64,000 nucleotides of DNA from Pseudomonadota bacterium (GTDB lineage Bacteria; Pseudomonadota; Alphaproteobacteria; Sphingomonadales; Sphingomonadaceae), in NCBI GenBank assembly GCA_021847605.1, contig JAJZQN010000001.1, positions 1-64,000 of the forward strand, given 5' to 3'. A program made the position numbers and the translations under genes. Numbering within the stretch: position 1 is the stretch's first letter; every line of letters starts with the position of its first letter. This document shows positions 43,767 to 50,885 of the stretch, in pieces. A model generated the notes under the pieces. The model saw only the letters and a program-made list of their open reading frames with translations, had not been told where the DNA came from and searched no databases.

Positions 43767-43950
43767 TTTCATGTGCGATACGACCGTCACCGATCCACAC
43801 GACACGCATGTCGCCCAGGTCGAAAACCTCCGCGCTTTCCAGATCGGTCAGCGGCGAATCCTCGCTGTTCTGGGCGTCCAGCCAGCGGATGATATTGGTC
43901 GCATAGGCCGACGTGAGCGGCGGCGCGGCCTTGATGTTGTGTCGGGTCAT
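43747..43950 (-). CDS. Hypothetical early protein
   Basis: A 67-aa protein (MTRHNIKAAPPLTSAYATNIIRWLDAQ...) ending VFDLGDMRVVWIGDGRIAHENGG. It starts 2 bp after its upstream neighbour. No family recognised. Confidence 0.5.
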   Translation of the reverse strand: MTRHNIKAAPPLTSAYATNIIRWLDAQNSEDSPLTDLESAEVFDLGDMRVVWIGDGRIAHENGGTVG

Positions 43951-43952
43951 GG

Positions 43953-44177
43953 TCAGTCCCTCATCATGTGCGGCGCGTTCCAGTCACGAAAATCGCGCTG
44001 GGCGGGCTGATCGGTCATCAGGTCGGCGGTATGGCTGGCGACTTCGCCCCGCGCACGATGGCGAAGGGCGACCTTGCGGGCGCGCAGTTCCACGATCGTG
44101 CAGCCAGCGGCCATCGCCTCGACGAACTCGACACGGGCGCGGTGGAACCGATCGCCGTCTGTTACGGGGCCGGTCAT
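43953..44177 (-). CDS. Hypothetical early protein
   Basis: A 74-aa basic protein with a helical centre (RARVEFVEAMAAGCTIVELRARKVALRHRARGEVASH). Overlaps the upstream gene by 4 nt. No family recognised. Confidence 0.5.
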   Translation of the reverse strand: MTGPVTDGDRFHRARVEFVEAMAAGCTIVELRARKVALRHRARGEVASHTADLMTDQPAQRDFRDWNAPHMMRD

Positions 44178-44674
44178 AGAGCGGCCTTCGTATCGAGGTG
44201 TTCGCCAAGAAAATCTGGGCGCGGTGGCACCTGAATGTCATCATGGTCGGAGGCGGACAAAGCGCTGGTCCACGCCCAAATATCAGCGGCCTTCACTTGG
44301 TCGTCGCTCCAGCCGGCGATCACAGCCATGCTGACATTGACCGAATGACAGGCCAGCAATCTCAGCCAGGTGGCATCATCGTCGCGTTGCCAGGCGTCAG
44401 TCGCCGCCATGACGCCGTCGTCGCTGATGTCATAGTCGTAGCGCGTTGCAGCCCGCACCTCGCGAGCCGCATCCGCGCGAATTTGGCTTTCTGCCTTGTC
44501 GATGGCTCCCAACAGGAACAACTGTTCGTCTGGCTTTGCATCGTCAAAGGCATAGGCGATGGCATGTTCGCCACGGCCGACGCCCATGAATGCAAATGCG
44601 CTCAGCCGACCGCTTCGCGCATCGACCAGAGCCTTTTCAAGGGCATGGATCATGATAGCCTGATGCTCAGTCAT
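44174..44674 (-). CDS. Hypothetical early protein
   Basis: A 166-aa acidic protein starting at ATG 44674 (MTEHQAIMIHALEKALVDARSGRLSAFAFMGV), which overlaps the methyltransferase stop by 4 nt. The second half is Trp/Asp-rich (WTSALSASDHDDIQVPPRPDFLGEH). No family recognised. The coupling suggests it may work with the methyltransferase. Confidence 0.55.
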   Translation of the reverse strand: MTEHQAIMIHALEKALVDARSGRLSAFAFMGVGRGEHAIAYAFDDAKPDEQLFLLGAIDKAESQIRADAAREVRAATRYDYDISDDGVMAATDAWQRDDDATWLRLLACHSVNVSMAVIAGWSDDQVKAADIWAWTSALSASDHDDIQVPPRPDFLGEHLDTKAAL

Positions 44675-45381
44675 GCAGCCTCCTCCATCTGGGGAATCGC
44701 GCCGACGCGCCGCAGATCGAACTGGCGATCCACGATCTTCTGCGCGGCGGTACGCGGGGGAATGATGCGGGTGATCGTGTCGGTGGCGGGGTCCGCCATG
44801 TCCCAGACCAGCCACATATAGTCGATGGTCCCGCGCTTCCACGCGGTCAGTTTGCCCTTGGCATCGATCGCGCTCAGCGTGTCGCCGGGCGGCATCGATG
44901 GGCGGTCGCAAAACTCCAGCTTCAGGTTCGGCGGAAACTGCTGGAAGAAATCATAGCGGCCCTCGCATGCGCGCCAGCGCAGCGGGACGAGAATGCAGAC
45001 CTTGCCGGTCGCCAGCGTCAGGGCACGGCGCACGAAACGCTCTGCGATTCCCGTCGAACAACCGTAAGGGATATTGGCGACAATGCTCAGCGACGACCAA
45101 TATTCCAGCGTGTGGCGCTGATCGCCCAGAAAATCATGCTCGCCCTGGAACAGATGCACCGGCGCGCTCGCCATCCAGCGGTTGACCAGGTCCGTCCCGA
45201 CCGCGACGAAACCGGCATCGGCAAAGGCGCAGGGGATCGTGCCCAGCCCACAGCATGGGTCCCAAACGACATGATGCGGGTCGGCGTCGAACGCGACCAT
45301 CTGCATCAGCGCGCGGACAGTCCATGTCTGTTCGACATACCAGTCCTGCGGGTGACGATCCGGGCGGACGGCGGGCGTCAT
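44671..45381 (-). CDS. DNA methyltransferase-like protein
   Basis: A 236-aa protein with a class I SAM-methyltransferase core. Motif I is VVWDPCCGLGTIPCAF and the catalytic motif IV is VANIPYGCSTG, a variant of the N/D-PP-Y/F motif of adenine-N6 or cytosine-N4 methyltransferases. ATG 45381 overlaps the stop of the upstream helix-turn-helix gene. No restriction enzyme is nearby, so a solitary phage modification enzyme (protecting phage DNA or marking regulatory sites) is the likeliest role. Substrate base and site are not known. Confidence 0.68.
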   Translation of the reverse strand: MTPAVRPDRHPQDWYVEQTWTVRALMQMVAFDADPHHVVWDPCCGLGTIPCAFADAGFVAVGTDLVNRWMASAPVHLFQGEHDFLGDQRHTLEYWSSLSIVANIPYGCSTGIAERFVRRALTLATGKVCILVPLRWRACEGRYDFFQQFPPNLKLEFCDRPSMPPGDTLSAIDAKGKLTAWKRGTIDYMWLVWDMADPATDTITRIIPPRTAAQKIVDRQFDLRRVGAIPQMEEAA

Positions 45382-45791
45382 GCGCTGCACCGATCGGGAT
45401 GCGCGCGACGGATCGCGGCCAACAGGTCGGCGGAACACCGCGCCGCAGCTTCCGGCCCGAATGCGCGTTCGGTGTTGCCCTCACGCATATAGCCCAAAAT
45501 CTTGCCGACGCTCTCGACGCGAATATCCAGCGCGTCGGCAATCGCTTCCTTGCTCTGGCCCGCATCCCACAGGTCCATGACAGCCGTTTCCAACTGGTTG
45601 GTGCTGATCTCATATTTGCCGCGACCGCTGCCCGCGTTCACCGGCGCGCCGGTCCCTCCGCGCTTCTTGGCGCGATGCCCGCTGGCCAGCAGCGCAGCGG
45701 CCGTGCTGACGCTGACGTTCAACGCCTGCGCAATCTCCCGGTTGCTGGCGCCCTGCGCCTGCATGTCCAGAGCCGTTTGGGTACGGGTCAC
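45378..45791 (-). CDS. Double helix-turn-helix protein
   Basis: A 137-aa protein with two HTH-like segments: ASNREIAQALNVSVSTAAALL (about 14-35) and QSKEAIADALDIRVESVGKIL (about 78-99), separated by a Gly/Lys-rich linker. It is coupled by overlaps to genes on both sides, including the methyltransferase. Probably a DNA-binding regulator or homing factor; not assigned to a family. Confidence 0.6.
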   Translation of the reverse strand: MTRTQTALDMQAQGASNREIAQALNVSVSTAAALLASGHRAKKRGGTGAPVNAGSGRGKYEISTNQLETAVMDLWDAGQSKEAIADALDIRVESVGKILGYMREGNTERAFGPEAAARCSADLLAAIRRAHPDRCSA

Positions 45792-46141
45792 AGCATCCTC
45801 CCATTGACATAGCGAAACTTGGTGGGCGCGCCGCCGTTGATCAGTTTGTCGGCATAGTCGCGCGCGTCATAGGCGACGGGGTTCATGCTCCGCGTGATCC
45901 GGCGCAGATGGTTCTGGCAGGCCTCAAAAGCCGTGGCATAGGCCTTGTTCAGCCGCTCCTGTTCGTCACGCGGCGCGCGGCAATAGGCCTTGCGGGACGC
46001 ATTGAACGCGGCCAGCACGGCGGCGCGCATCTTCGGCGGGATCGCGGTCCAATGCTCGTAGCAAAACCATCCGCGCGTGATCGTGCAGCGGCATCCTTCG
46101 GCCGCGCACTGGGTCGGCGGCAGCGGGGTATCGCGCTTCAT
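45788..46141 (-). CDS. Hypothetical early protein with Cys cluster
   Basis: A 117-aa protein. Near the N-terminus Cys/His residues are grouped (QCAAEGCRCTITRGWFCYEH), which could bind zinc. The rest is helical and ends KFRYVNGRML. Overlaps both neighbours by 4 nt. No family recognised. Confidence 0.55.
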   Translation of the reverse strand: MKRDTPLPPTQCAAEGCRCTITRGWFCYEHWTAIPPKMRAAVLAAFNASRKAYCRAPRDEQERLNKAYATAFEACQNHLRRITRSMNPVAYDARDYADKLINGGAPTKFRYVNGRML

Positions 46142-46443
46142 GCCCGGACCTCCGCGCGGAAACGTCGTTCCAGCAGGGAGAGACGCGACTGCACACTAGG
46201 CGAGCAGATGCGATGGAATGCACCAACAACAGCAGGAAGGCCGCTCCAGACCCGAGCATGATCGGTGTGGATTTCGTCAGGCCGACCAAGGCGGCGCGCC
46301 AACTTGTGGATCGCCGGAACAACGTGACGACGCGCCGTGCTGCTGATCTCTTCGCTTTCGACAGGACTGCTAGGCCCAGTGAAGACATAGATGGTGAGTG
46401 TGCCATCCCGCTTGCGCAGAATATCCATGCTCCAGACACTCAT
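46138..46443 (-). CDS. Hypothetical early protein
   Basis: A 101-aa protein (MSVWSMDILRKRDGTLTIYVF...) with a basic C-terminus (SRLSLLERRFRAEVRA). Overlaps both neighbours by 4 nt. No family recognised. Confidence 0.5.
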   Translation of the reverse strand: MSVWSMDILRKRDGTLTIYVFTGPSSPVESEEISSTARRHVVPAIHKLARRLGRPDEIHTDHARVWSGLPAVVGAFHRICSPSVQSRLSLLERRFRAEVRA

Positions 46444-46898
46444 GGACGCACCCCCAGAAAGATTTCGAAGGAGAACCGGCCCCAGACGGTCACAAGCGAA
46501 TAGCCGTCAAAATCCATGACATGCGGATCGTTGCAATCGTCCAGGCCGGGCGTGGCGTTGGGGACGAGGCCGATGCGCGGCAGGAGGCTCGCCAAATCAT
46601 CTCGCTTGAAGCGCCGTTTGCGCAACGACGCTTTCGCAGCATCCATATTGTCGAACATCACAGGCCGCACAGCCGCCAGTTCATCGGCGCGGGCGCACCA
46701 TGCCCGTAAAAGCGCGCTGTTCACCGCCGATCCATCGACCGACACGCGCATCATGCACAAAGTCCAGTGAGCATCCTGCCATGCGCAGGTCGCACCATAA
46801 TGCCTGACCAGAGCATCCACGATCTTGCGCGGGGATTCCCCGGCGTCCAGCCTCGACAGCACGGCCTCCGACACGCTCAACAGCAGTTCGCGGTTCAT
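46440..46898 (-). CDS. Hypothetical early protein
   Basis: A 152-aa protein beginning MNRELLLSVSEAVLSRLDAGE at ATG 46898, which overlaps the previous stop by 4 nt. It contains RKRRFKRDDLASLLPRIGLVPN, a possible nucleic-acid-binding helix. No family recognised. Confidence 0.5.
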   Translation of the reverse strand: MNRELLLSVSEAVLSRLDAGESPRKIVDALVRHYGATCAWQDAHWTLCMMRVSVDGSAVNSALLRAWCARADELAAVRPVMFDNMDAAKASLRKRRFKRDDLASLLPRIGLVPNATPGLDDCNDPHVMDFDGYSLVTVWGRFSFEIFLGVRP

Positions 46899-47161
46899 GC
46901 CTGCGCCTCCTTCAGTCGTTCGATGATGCTTTCGATGTCGAAGCTGCACAGATCGGCCTGTGCGTCGCTCAGCGCATTGGCGGCGGCTTCAGCCGCTTCG
47001 AAGCGGGGGCCGTCCTGCATGCTTTCGGGGATCGCATCGCGATAGGCCTCTTCGTCGGACAGAATGTCCGCCACGATGTCGGCCTGCGTTTCGATCTGGG
47101 CGGCAAGACGCTGCAATTCGTCAATGACGCCCGCAATCTCTTTGCGACGGTCCCGGTTCAT
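46895..47161 (-). CDS. Hypothetical acidic coiled-coil protein
   Basis: An 88-aa, Glu/Ala-rich, wholly helical protein (MNRDRRKEIAGVIDELQRLAAQIETQADIV...). It overlaps the ParB-like gene. Possibly a partner of that protein; no evidence beyond adjacency. Confidence 0.5.
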   Translation of the reverse strand: MNRDRRKEIAGVIDELQRLAAQIETQADIVADILSDEEAYRDAIPESMQDGPRFEAAEAAANALSDAQADLCSFDIESIIERLKEAQA

Positions 47162-48150
47162 GCCGCACCGCCTTGCGCGCGAAGCGCTTCGATCTGGCTC
47201 ACCAGTTCGGCCAATGCTTTCGGCTTGAGCGCCTGCAAAAGCACCGGAATGAACTGGCGTTGCTGCGACTCCGTCAGCCGGGAAATGTTGCTGCCCGCAT
47301 TGTTCATGAACTTGGTCGCGCCGGTCGCGGCCGCCGCCTTCGGCTGGGTCAGGCCCAGCCCGTCCAAAGCCTGTTGGAGGGTCATTTCAGGGGCTTCCAA
47401 AAGACCTTCGATGATCTCCCGCCGCGCATCGACCGCATAGGACGCGATCTCGCGCAGCGCCGACGCATTGTCGCCAACGGTCGGATGCGTGGCGAGGTCA
47501 CGCCAACGGTCGGGGAAAGGCGCGATCAGAGCGCGGTGAAGGGCAAGGTCTTTCTTGACGCTTTCGACTGACATGCCGATCGCTGCGGCCGTCTCTGCAC
47601 GCCAACCGTATAGTCGGGTAAAGTTTACCCCACTATGCTCGGCCTCTGCATCATTAAGCGTTTCGTCGCGCTCCACACCGGGCGCCTTAGTGCGCAGCTC
47701 TTCCCAGCGCTTCCGAATACCGATTTCTTGCGGCGACAGATCACCATGCTGATCCTTCAGCCGCGCTTCGGCCGCGTCGGCGATGGCGCGAACAAAGCTG
47801 GCGCGTTCCAGCGGACTCCGTGAGGCACGCTCGATATTCTCGGACGCCTCGATCTGGCGGAGCGTGACTTCGTCACCCTCGACTTCCAGCGCTTTGAGGA
47901 TAAGCCCTTCTACCGTCGCGCCATAGTGGCGATGCTCACCGGCAACCAAGTCCCATTTATACTCTGCACGCGGCCCATTGCGCTTGATCTTGATTGGCTC
48001 ATGCTGACCGTCGCGAAGCATCAGCTTCCCGATCGCTGCGCCCTTGTCTGGGTGAAGTGCGCCCAGCCGCTCCGGAACCCGAATATCAGCAGGCAATACC
48101 TCGATGACGATGCCGGCCGTTTCCGCGACCTTCTTAGATGCGGTGGCCAT
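47158..48150 (-). CDS. ParB-like nuclease/CTPase-domain protein
   Basis: A 330-aa protein. Residues ~25-115 form a ParB/Srx-type N-terminal domain (IGKLMLRDGQHEPIKIKR, then DLVAGEHRHYGATVEGL in place of the GERRxRAA motif). A helical segment containing AAIGMSVESVKKDLALHRAL (HTH-like) follows. GGAGG lies 10 nt before ATG 48150. It is the first large early gene after the Ner-like regulator. A pair of repressor-type operators sits just upstream. Possible roles are DNA partition-like binding or transposition control. Confidence 0.72.
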   Translation of the reverse strand: MATASKKVAETAGIVIEVLPADIRVPERLGALHPDKGAAIGKLMLRDGQHEPIKIKRNGPRAEYKWDLVAGEHRHYGATVEGLILKALEVEGDEVTLRQIEASENIERASRSPLERASFVRAIADAAEARLKDQHGDLSPQEIGIRKRWEELRTKAPGVERDETLNDAEAEHSGVNFTRLYGWRAETAAAIGMSVESVKKDLALHRALIAPFPDRWRDLATHPTVGDNASALREIASYAVDARREIIEGLLEAPEMTLQQALDGLGLTQPKAAAATGATKFMNNAGSNISRLTESQQRQFIPVLLQALKPKALAELVSQIEALRAQGGAA

Positions 48151-48152
48151 GT

Positions 48153-48425
48153 TTAACGGGCCTCCACATTTATACAGTGCGAATCCGAGATTTCGGAATT
48201 ATGGTCCAACTTTATGGACTCGCCAGCTATCAACCCATCCCGCTTTGCGCGGCGCATCTCAGCCGAAACGAGCTTGGCAACGGGGCCGTTTGGCCGCCCG
48301 CGTAGCCAGTCCACGACTGCTTGGTATTTTACGCCTTTCTTGGCCGCGAAGGCGCGGACGCTACCATGACGCTTACGCAGCATCGACTTGTAGTCCTCCT
48401 TTGCATGAGGGGATTGAACGAGCAT
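48153..48425 (-). CDS. Ner-like early regulator (helix-turn-helix)
   Basis: A 90-aa basic DNA-binding protein: EDYKSMLRKRHGSVRAFAAKKGVKYQAVVDWLRGRP matches the Ner/lambda-repressor-like pattern. ATG 48425 is chosen (GAGG 8 nt upstream, full EDYKSML helix included). ATG 48383 with AGGAGG 11 nt upstream would give a shorter form. The start codon shares CATG with the start codon of the divergent repressor. In Mu, Ner shuts down both early and repressor promoters. Confidence 0.68.
   Translation of the reverse strand: MLVQSPHAKEDYKSMLRKRHGSVRAFAAKKGVKYQAVVDWLRGRPNGPVAKLVSAEMRRAKRDGLIAGESIKLDHNSEISDSHCINVEAR
48183..48198. promoter_or_regulatory. Operator-like palindrome A1
   Basis: ATCCG-N6-CGGAA: inner TCCG/CGGA perfect, outer pair unmatched. 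Its centre is exactly 21 bp from palindrome A2. Confidence 0.55.
48204..48219. promoter_or_regulatory. Operator-like palindrome A2
   Basis: GTCCA-N6-TGGAC, perfect arms. Same form as B1 at 48447-48462. With A1 it lies at the end of the Ner-like gene, just upstream of a TATAAA (minus strand) that could be a -10 box for the ParB-like operon. Confidence 0.6.
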
Positions 48426-49131
48426 GTCTAAAGCCTCGGTCGTTGGGTCCAATAAGATGGACCATAAGTCCGATAATTCGGACAGTCAAGCTCCTGCAGC
48501 TTTTGGTGCGCGCCTGCGCGCCCGCGCTGCTGAAATCGATAAAGATCAGGCAGAAATCGCCCGTTTGGCAGGCATTAAAAAGCAAAGCATGTCTGGCTAT
48601 TGGAATGGCGAACGGCTTTGCGGGTCCGATAAATTGTTCGCGCTGTCCGATGTTTTGCGCGTCAACGCGCGTTGGCTCATATCAGGCGAGGGCACGAAGA
48701 CCGGCGGCGACCTGATGTCCGTCGAAGATGCGGACTGGGAACAAGTTCCTCTGTTCGATTTGCGTAATGTGACCGATACGGGGAAAGGGGATGCACAATC
48801 GTGGACACCGTTCCGCAAAGACTGGCTATACCGAACACTCGGTACAGCGTTTGACCTCTACCTTGTTAGATTGCTTTCGGACTATGAAAGCCGCAACGGC
48901 GATCGTGACTTAAGCGAAGGCGAGCTAGTGTTCGTTCGCGAGGTGACGCCCGGAGAATTGCAGGATGGCCATGTTGTCATTTGGCGACGTGACTTAGGCC
49001 TGAAGGTTGCCCGCTATGCACTACAACGGCGGGACAAGGACGAAGGCGACGTTATCTATCCTGACGAAGTTAGCGATGACCAGTTCGTGCCGATCTGTCG
49101 CATTTATGGGAAATTTTTGCAGAGGCTTTAG
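48424..49131 (+). CDS. Phage repressor (HTH plus S24-like C-domain)
   Basis: A 235-aa protein: an N-terminal Cro/CI helix-turn-helix (ARAAEIDKDQAEIARLAGIKKQSMSGYWNGE, about 33-65) and a C-terminal S24-like beta domain (LSEGELVFVREVTPGELQDGHVVIWRRDLGLKVARY). The usual catalytic Ser of the SMEPT motif is not present in this region (SDYESRNGD), so self-cleavage is doubtful. ATG 48424 has GAGGGG upstream; ATG 48457 is another option. The first codons contain operators B1 and B2. Transcribed toward the phage end, opposite to all early genes, as expected for a lysogeny repressor. Confidence 0.8.
   Translation: MSKASVVGSNKMDHKSDNSDSQAPAAFGARLRARAAEIDKDQAEIARLAGIKKQSMSGYWNGERLCGSDKLFALSDVLRVNARWLISGEGTKTGGDLMSVEDADWEQVPLFDLRNVTDTGKGDAQSWTPFRKDWLYRTLGTAFDLYLVRLLSDYESRNGDRDLSEGELVFVREVTPGELQDGHVVIWRRDLGLKVARYALQRRDKDEGDVIYPDEVSDDQFVPICRIYGKFLQRL
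48447..48462. promoter_or_regulatory. Operator-like palindrome B1
   Basis: GTCCA-N6-TGGAC, perfect arms. It overlaps the -10 side and expected start of the early promoter on the minus strand. Confidence 0.65.
48461..48489 (-). promoter_or_regulatory. Early promoter (Pe), minus strand
   Basis: TTGACT (48489-48484) and TATGGT (48466-48461) with exactly 17 bp between them, pointing at the Ner-like gene and the early operon. Palindrome B2 fills the spacer and B1 abuts the -10 box, so repressor binding there would block RNA polymerase. Confidence 0.65.
48468..48483. promoter_or_regulatory. Operator-like palindrome B2
   Basis: GTCCG-N6-CGGAC, perfect arms, located between the -35 and -10 boxes of the early promoter. 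Its centre is 21 bp from B1, the same spacing as A1-A2. Confidence 0.65.
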
Positions 49132-49132
49132 A

Positions 49133-49378
49133 TTACGTGGACGCGTTAAGGCACGCTATGTCGGCACGCAGTTTCCAATCCTTATATTTTGCTTCGTTGC
49201 GTTCATCTAGGTAGGCTTTCGCAACAGCCTGGCCTTGGGTACATAGTTCCTGGTCACGCTGCTTACCTGGGAACCGGGCGGTATCGCGATCTACTATCTG
49301 ATACTTTTCCTCCTCCCGCGCACCGGCGCTCGAACAGGCGGCAAGCGCGCACAGGGGAAGGATCAGAATGTAGCGCAT
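49133..49378 (-). CDS. Small lipoprotein in the accessory strip
   Basis: An 81-aa protein with signal peptide and lipobox (MRYILILPLCALAAC, lipidated Cys15) and a polar mature part (EEEKYQIVDRDTARF...). Convergent with the repressor, 1 bp apart at the stops. Prophage lipoproteins near the repressor often alter the host surface or block related phages; that is inference. Confidence 0.65.
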   Translation of the reverse strand: MRYILILPLCALAACSSAGAREEEKYQIVDRDTARFPGKQRDQELCTQGQAVAKAYLDERNEAKYKDWKLRADIACLNAST

Positions 49379-49533
49379 TGTCGGTCACTCCACGATTCGC
49401 GGCGATCTTACAAACACGACCATGAAATGAAACTGTGCCGTTCCCGGCCACCCCGGCACCTGTTCCAAATTGACTCATTCGTTCTCTTTATGTTCTCATT
49501 CCCATGGCGAACGACTCGCCAAAGGAGGAACAG

Positions 49534-49776
49534 ATGGAACATGCAGACCCGACCCAGTTCGACACCGGCAAGAAACCACCCTTCGGCCAATGGCTGATCG
49601 AACAGGACCATCGCAACGGCTCGATCGGCGAATTGGCGAAATATGCAAAGGCGGATCGCGGCTGGCCGCGTCGCGGCGATGCAAAGGCCTGCTGGAAACG
49701 GCTGAACGAAGTGCAGGTGGAAAGCGACCTCTACGACGCGATGGAGGAAGCCGATCTGGATTATCACGCGCTATGA
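49534..49776 (+). CDS. YozE-like SAM-fold small protein
   Basis: An 80-aa protein. PFGQWLIEQDHRNGSIGELAKYAKADRGWP followed by a helix with LYDAMEEADLDY resembles the YozE SAM-like fold (F-x-x-W-L...D-x-x-G-x-L-A). ATG 49534 has a strong AAAGGAGG upstream; an earlier ATG at 49504 lacks one. First of three overlapping plus-strand genes. Function unknown. Confidence 0.65.
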   Translation: MEHADPTQFDTGKKPPFGQWLIEQDHRNGSIGELAKYAKADRGWPRRGDAKACWKRLNEVQVESDLYDAMEEADLDYHAL

Positions 49777-50105
49777 TCGCCCGTCGCCGCGATCCCGCTT
49801 ATTGCTTTGGCGTCATGGGCCGGGCCAAGGCTCCATGGCGACCAACACATTATCAGGCGATGGCCGACGCCGTTGATGCGGGCTACGGCTGGTTCAGCGA
49901 AAACAGCCCGCCACCCGGACGCGACCGCCGCATCTATCTTCATGCCCTGGCTGAAATCTGGACGACGACGGACCTTGTGCCCGCGCTGCCCCGCGAAGTC
50001 GTCCAGCCGCGCCTTCCGCCACCGGCCGATCAGGTCCATGAAGAAGCAGGCGGCCTGTCCCGCATCGACCGCATAATCGCCCGCCGCGAAGGACGGTTGC
50101 GTTGA
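49773..50105 (+). CDS. Hypothetical protein in accessory strip
   Basis: A 110-aa basic protein (MIARRRDPAYCFGVMGRAKAP...) with a Pro-rich linker (VVQPRLPPPADQ) and an Arg-rich end (SRIDRIIARREGRLR). ATG 49773 overlaps the previous stop (ATGA) and its own TGA overlaps the next ATG by one base. Function unknown. Confidence 0.6.
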   Translation: MIARRRDPAYCFGVMGRAKAPWRPTHYQAMADAVDAGYGWFSENSPPPGRDRRIYLHALAEIWTTTDLVPALPREVVQPRLPPPADQVHEEAGGLSRIDRIIARREGRLR

Positions 50106-50413
50106 TGCCCAGCCGAAAACATGCGCCAAAGCTGCCCCGCGATTTTCTCTATCGCCCCTATGACGAAACGCATCCGGTCGCCCGTGCGATAGCGACCGGA
50201 TCGTCCTGGTTCGAAGCATGGTGCTTCCAATATTCGCTGACTTGGCCACGGCTGAAACGCATGACCGGCATCAGCGCCGATCGAGCGGCCCAGCTCGCGC
50301 GCGGCGCGCCGATCACCCCGGCCGAACTGGTTGACCTCGCAAAAGCCTGTGGCGTCCAGCCGTCCGACATCATAGCATCGCTACCGGACGCAGATGCCTA
50401 TACTCAAGAGTAG
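50105..50413 (+). CDS. HTH-like protein in accessory strip
   Basis: A 102-aa protein. The second half reads as a Cro/CI-like helix-turn-helix (LTWPRLKRMTGISADRAAQLARGAPITPAELVDLAKACGVQPSDIIASL). Last of the coupled trio. It may regulate this strip or act as an antitoxin-like partner; unproven. Its end overlaps the convergent gene at 50404. Confidence 0.6.
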   Translation: MPSRKHAPKLPRDFLYRPYDETHPVARAIATGSSWFEAWCFQYSLTWPRLKRMTGISADRAAQLARGAPITPAELVDLAKACGVQPSDIIASLPDADAYTQE

Positions 50414-50658
50414 ATCGGATCATGCAGTTGAGAAAACCATGCGGGGCAAACGCGGTCTTCGCCCCCGCTGAAACCCTTATTGAAAAAGCCGTGAAAATCT
50501 AAGGCGGCATCTCGGGCAGTCATGGTGCCAGGAATCCTATAGCTGGCTGCAATGGCATCGCCGACAATTCCGCCCCACCCAATGACATCTTGATCGCGCA
50601 ACATGAACATCTGAACGATCCACAGGAAATCAGTGCGCTTGTCTTCCATATTTGCCAT
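50404..50658 (-). CDS. Hypothetical protein, convergent
   Basis: An 84-aa protein (MANMEDKRTDFLWIVQMFML...). GGAGA lies just before ATG 50658. It overlaps the end of the HTH gene by 10 nt on the opposite strand. No family recognised. Confidence 0.5.
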   Translation of the reverse strand: MANMEDKRTDFLWIVQMFMLRDQDVIGWGGIVGDAIAASYRIPGTMTARDAALDFHGFFNKGFSGGEDRVCPAWFSQLHDPIYS

Positions 50659-50741
50659 GATCTTCTCCAATTATAAGGGTGAAACTGATTGGCACCCTAC
50701 CTTTGGTAGTGCCGTAGCAACGTGCGCGCGCAAGAGGGTAA

Positions 50742-50885
50742 ATGAAGATGCTGAACCAATGGTCCGACCGCGACCCAGAACCACCTCAATCACGCGGCTG
50801 GGCAATCGCCATCGTCGCCCTGGTCATAATCGCCACGGCCGCCTTCTTGCTTGATCTGGGCCGCCGCCTGATCACCCTGTTCTAG
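50742..50885 (+). CDS. 47-residue single-pass membrane peptide
   Basis: ATG 50742 opens MKMLNQWSDRDPEPPQSRGW, then one membrane helix (AIAIVALVIIATAAFLL) and a basic tail (DLGRRLITLF). AGAGGG precedes it. It is the last gene before the non-coding phage end. A role in superinfection control is possible but unsupported. Confidence 0.5.
   Translation: MKMLNQWSDRDPEPPQSRGWAIAIVALVIIATAAFLLDLGRRLITLF

Noticed and set aside
49468-49490. TTGACT at 49468 as the -35 of a promoter for the accessory trio
   Set aside because: No acceptable -10 box at 16-18 bp; the nearest TATGTT is only 13 bp away.
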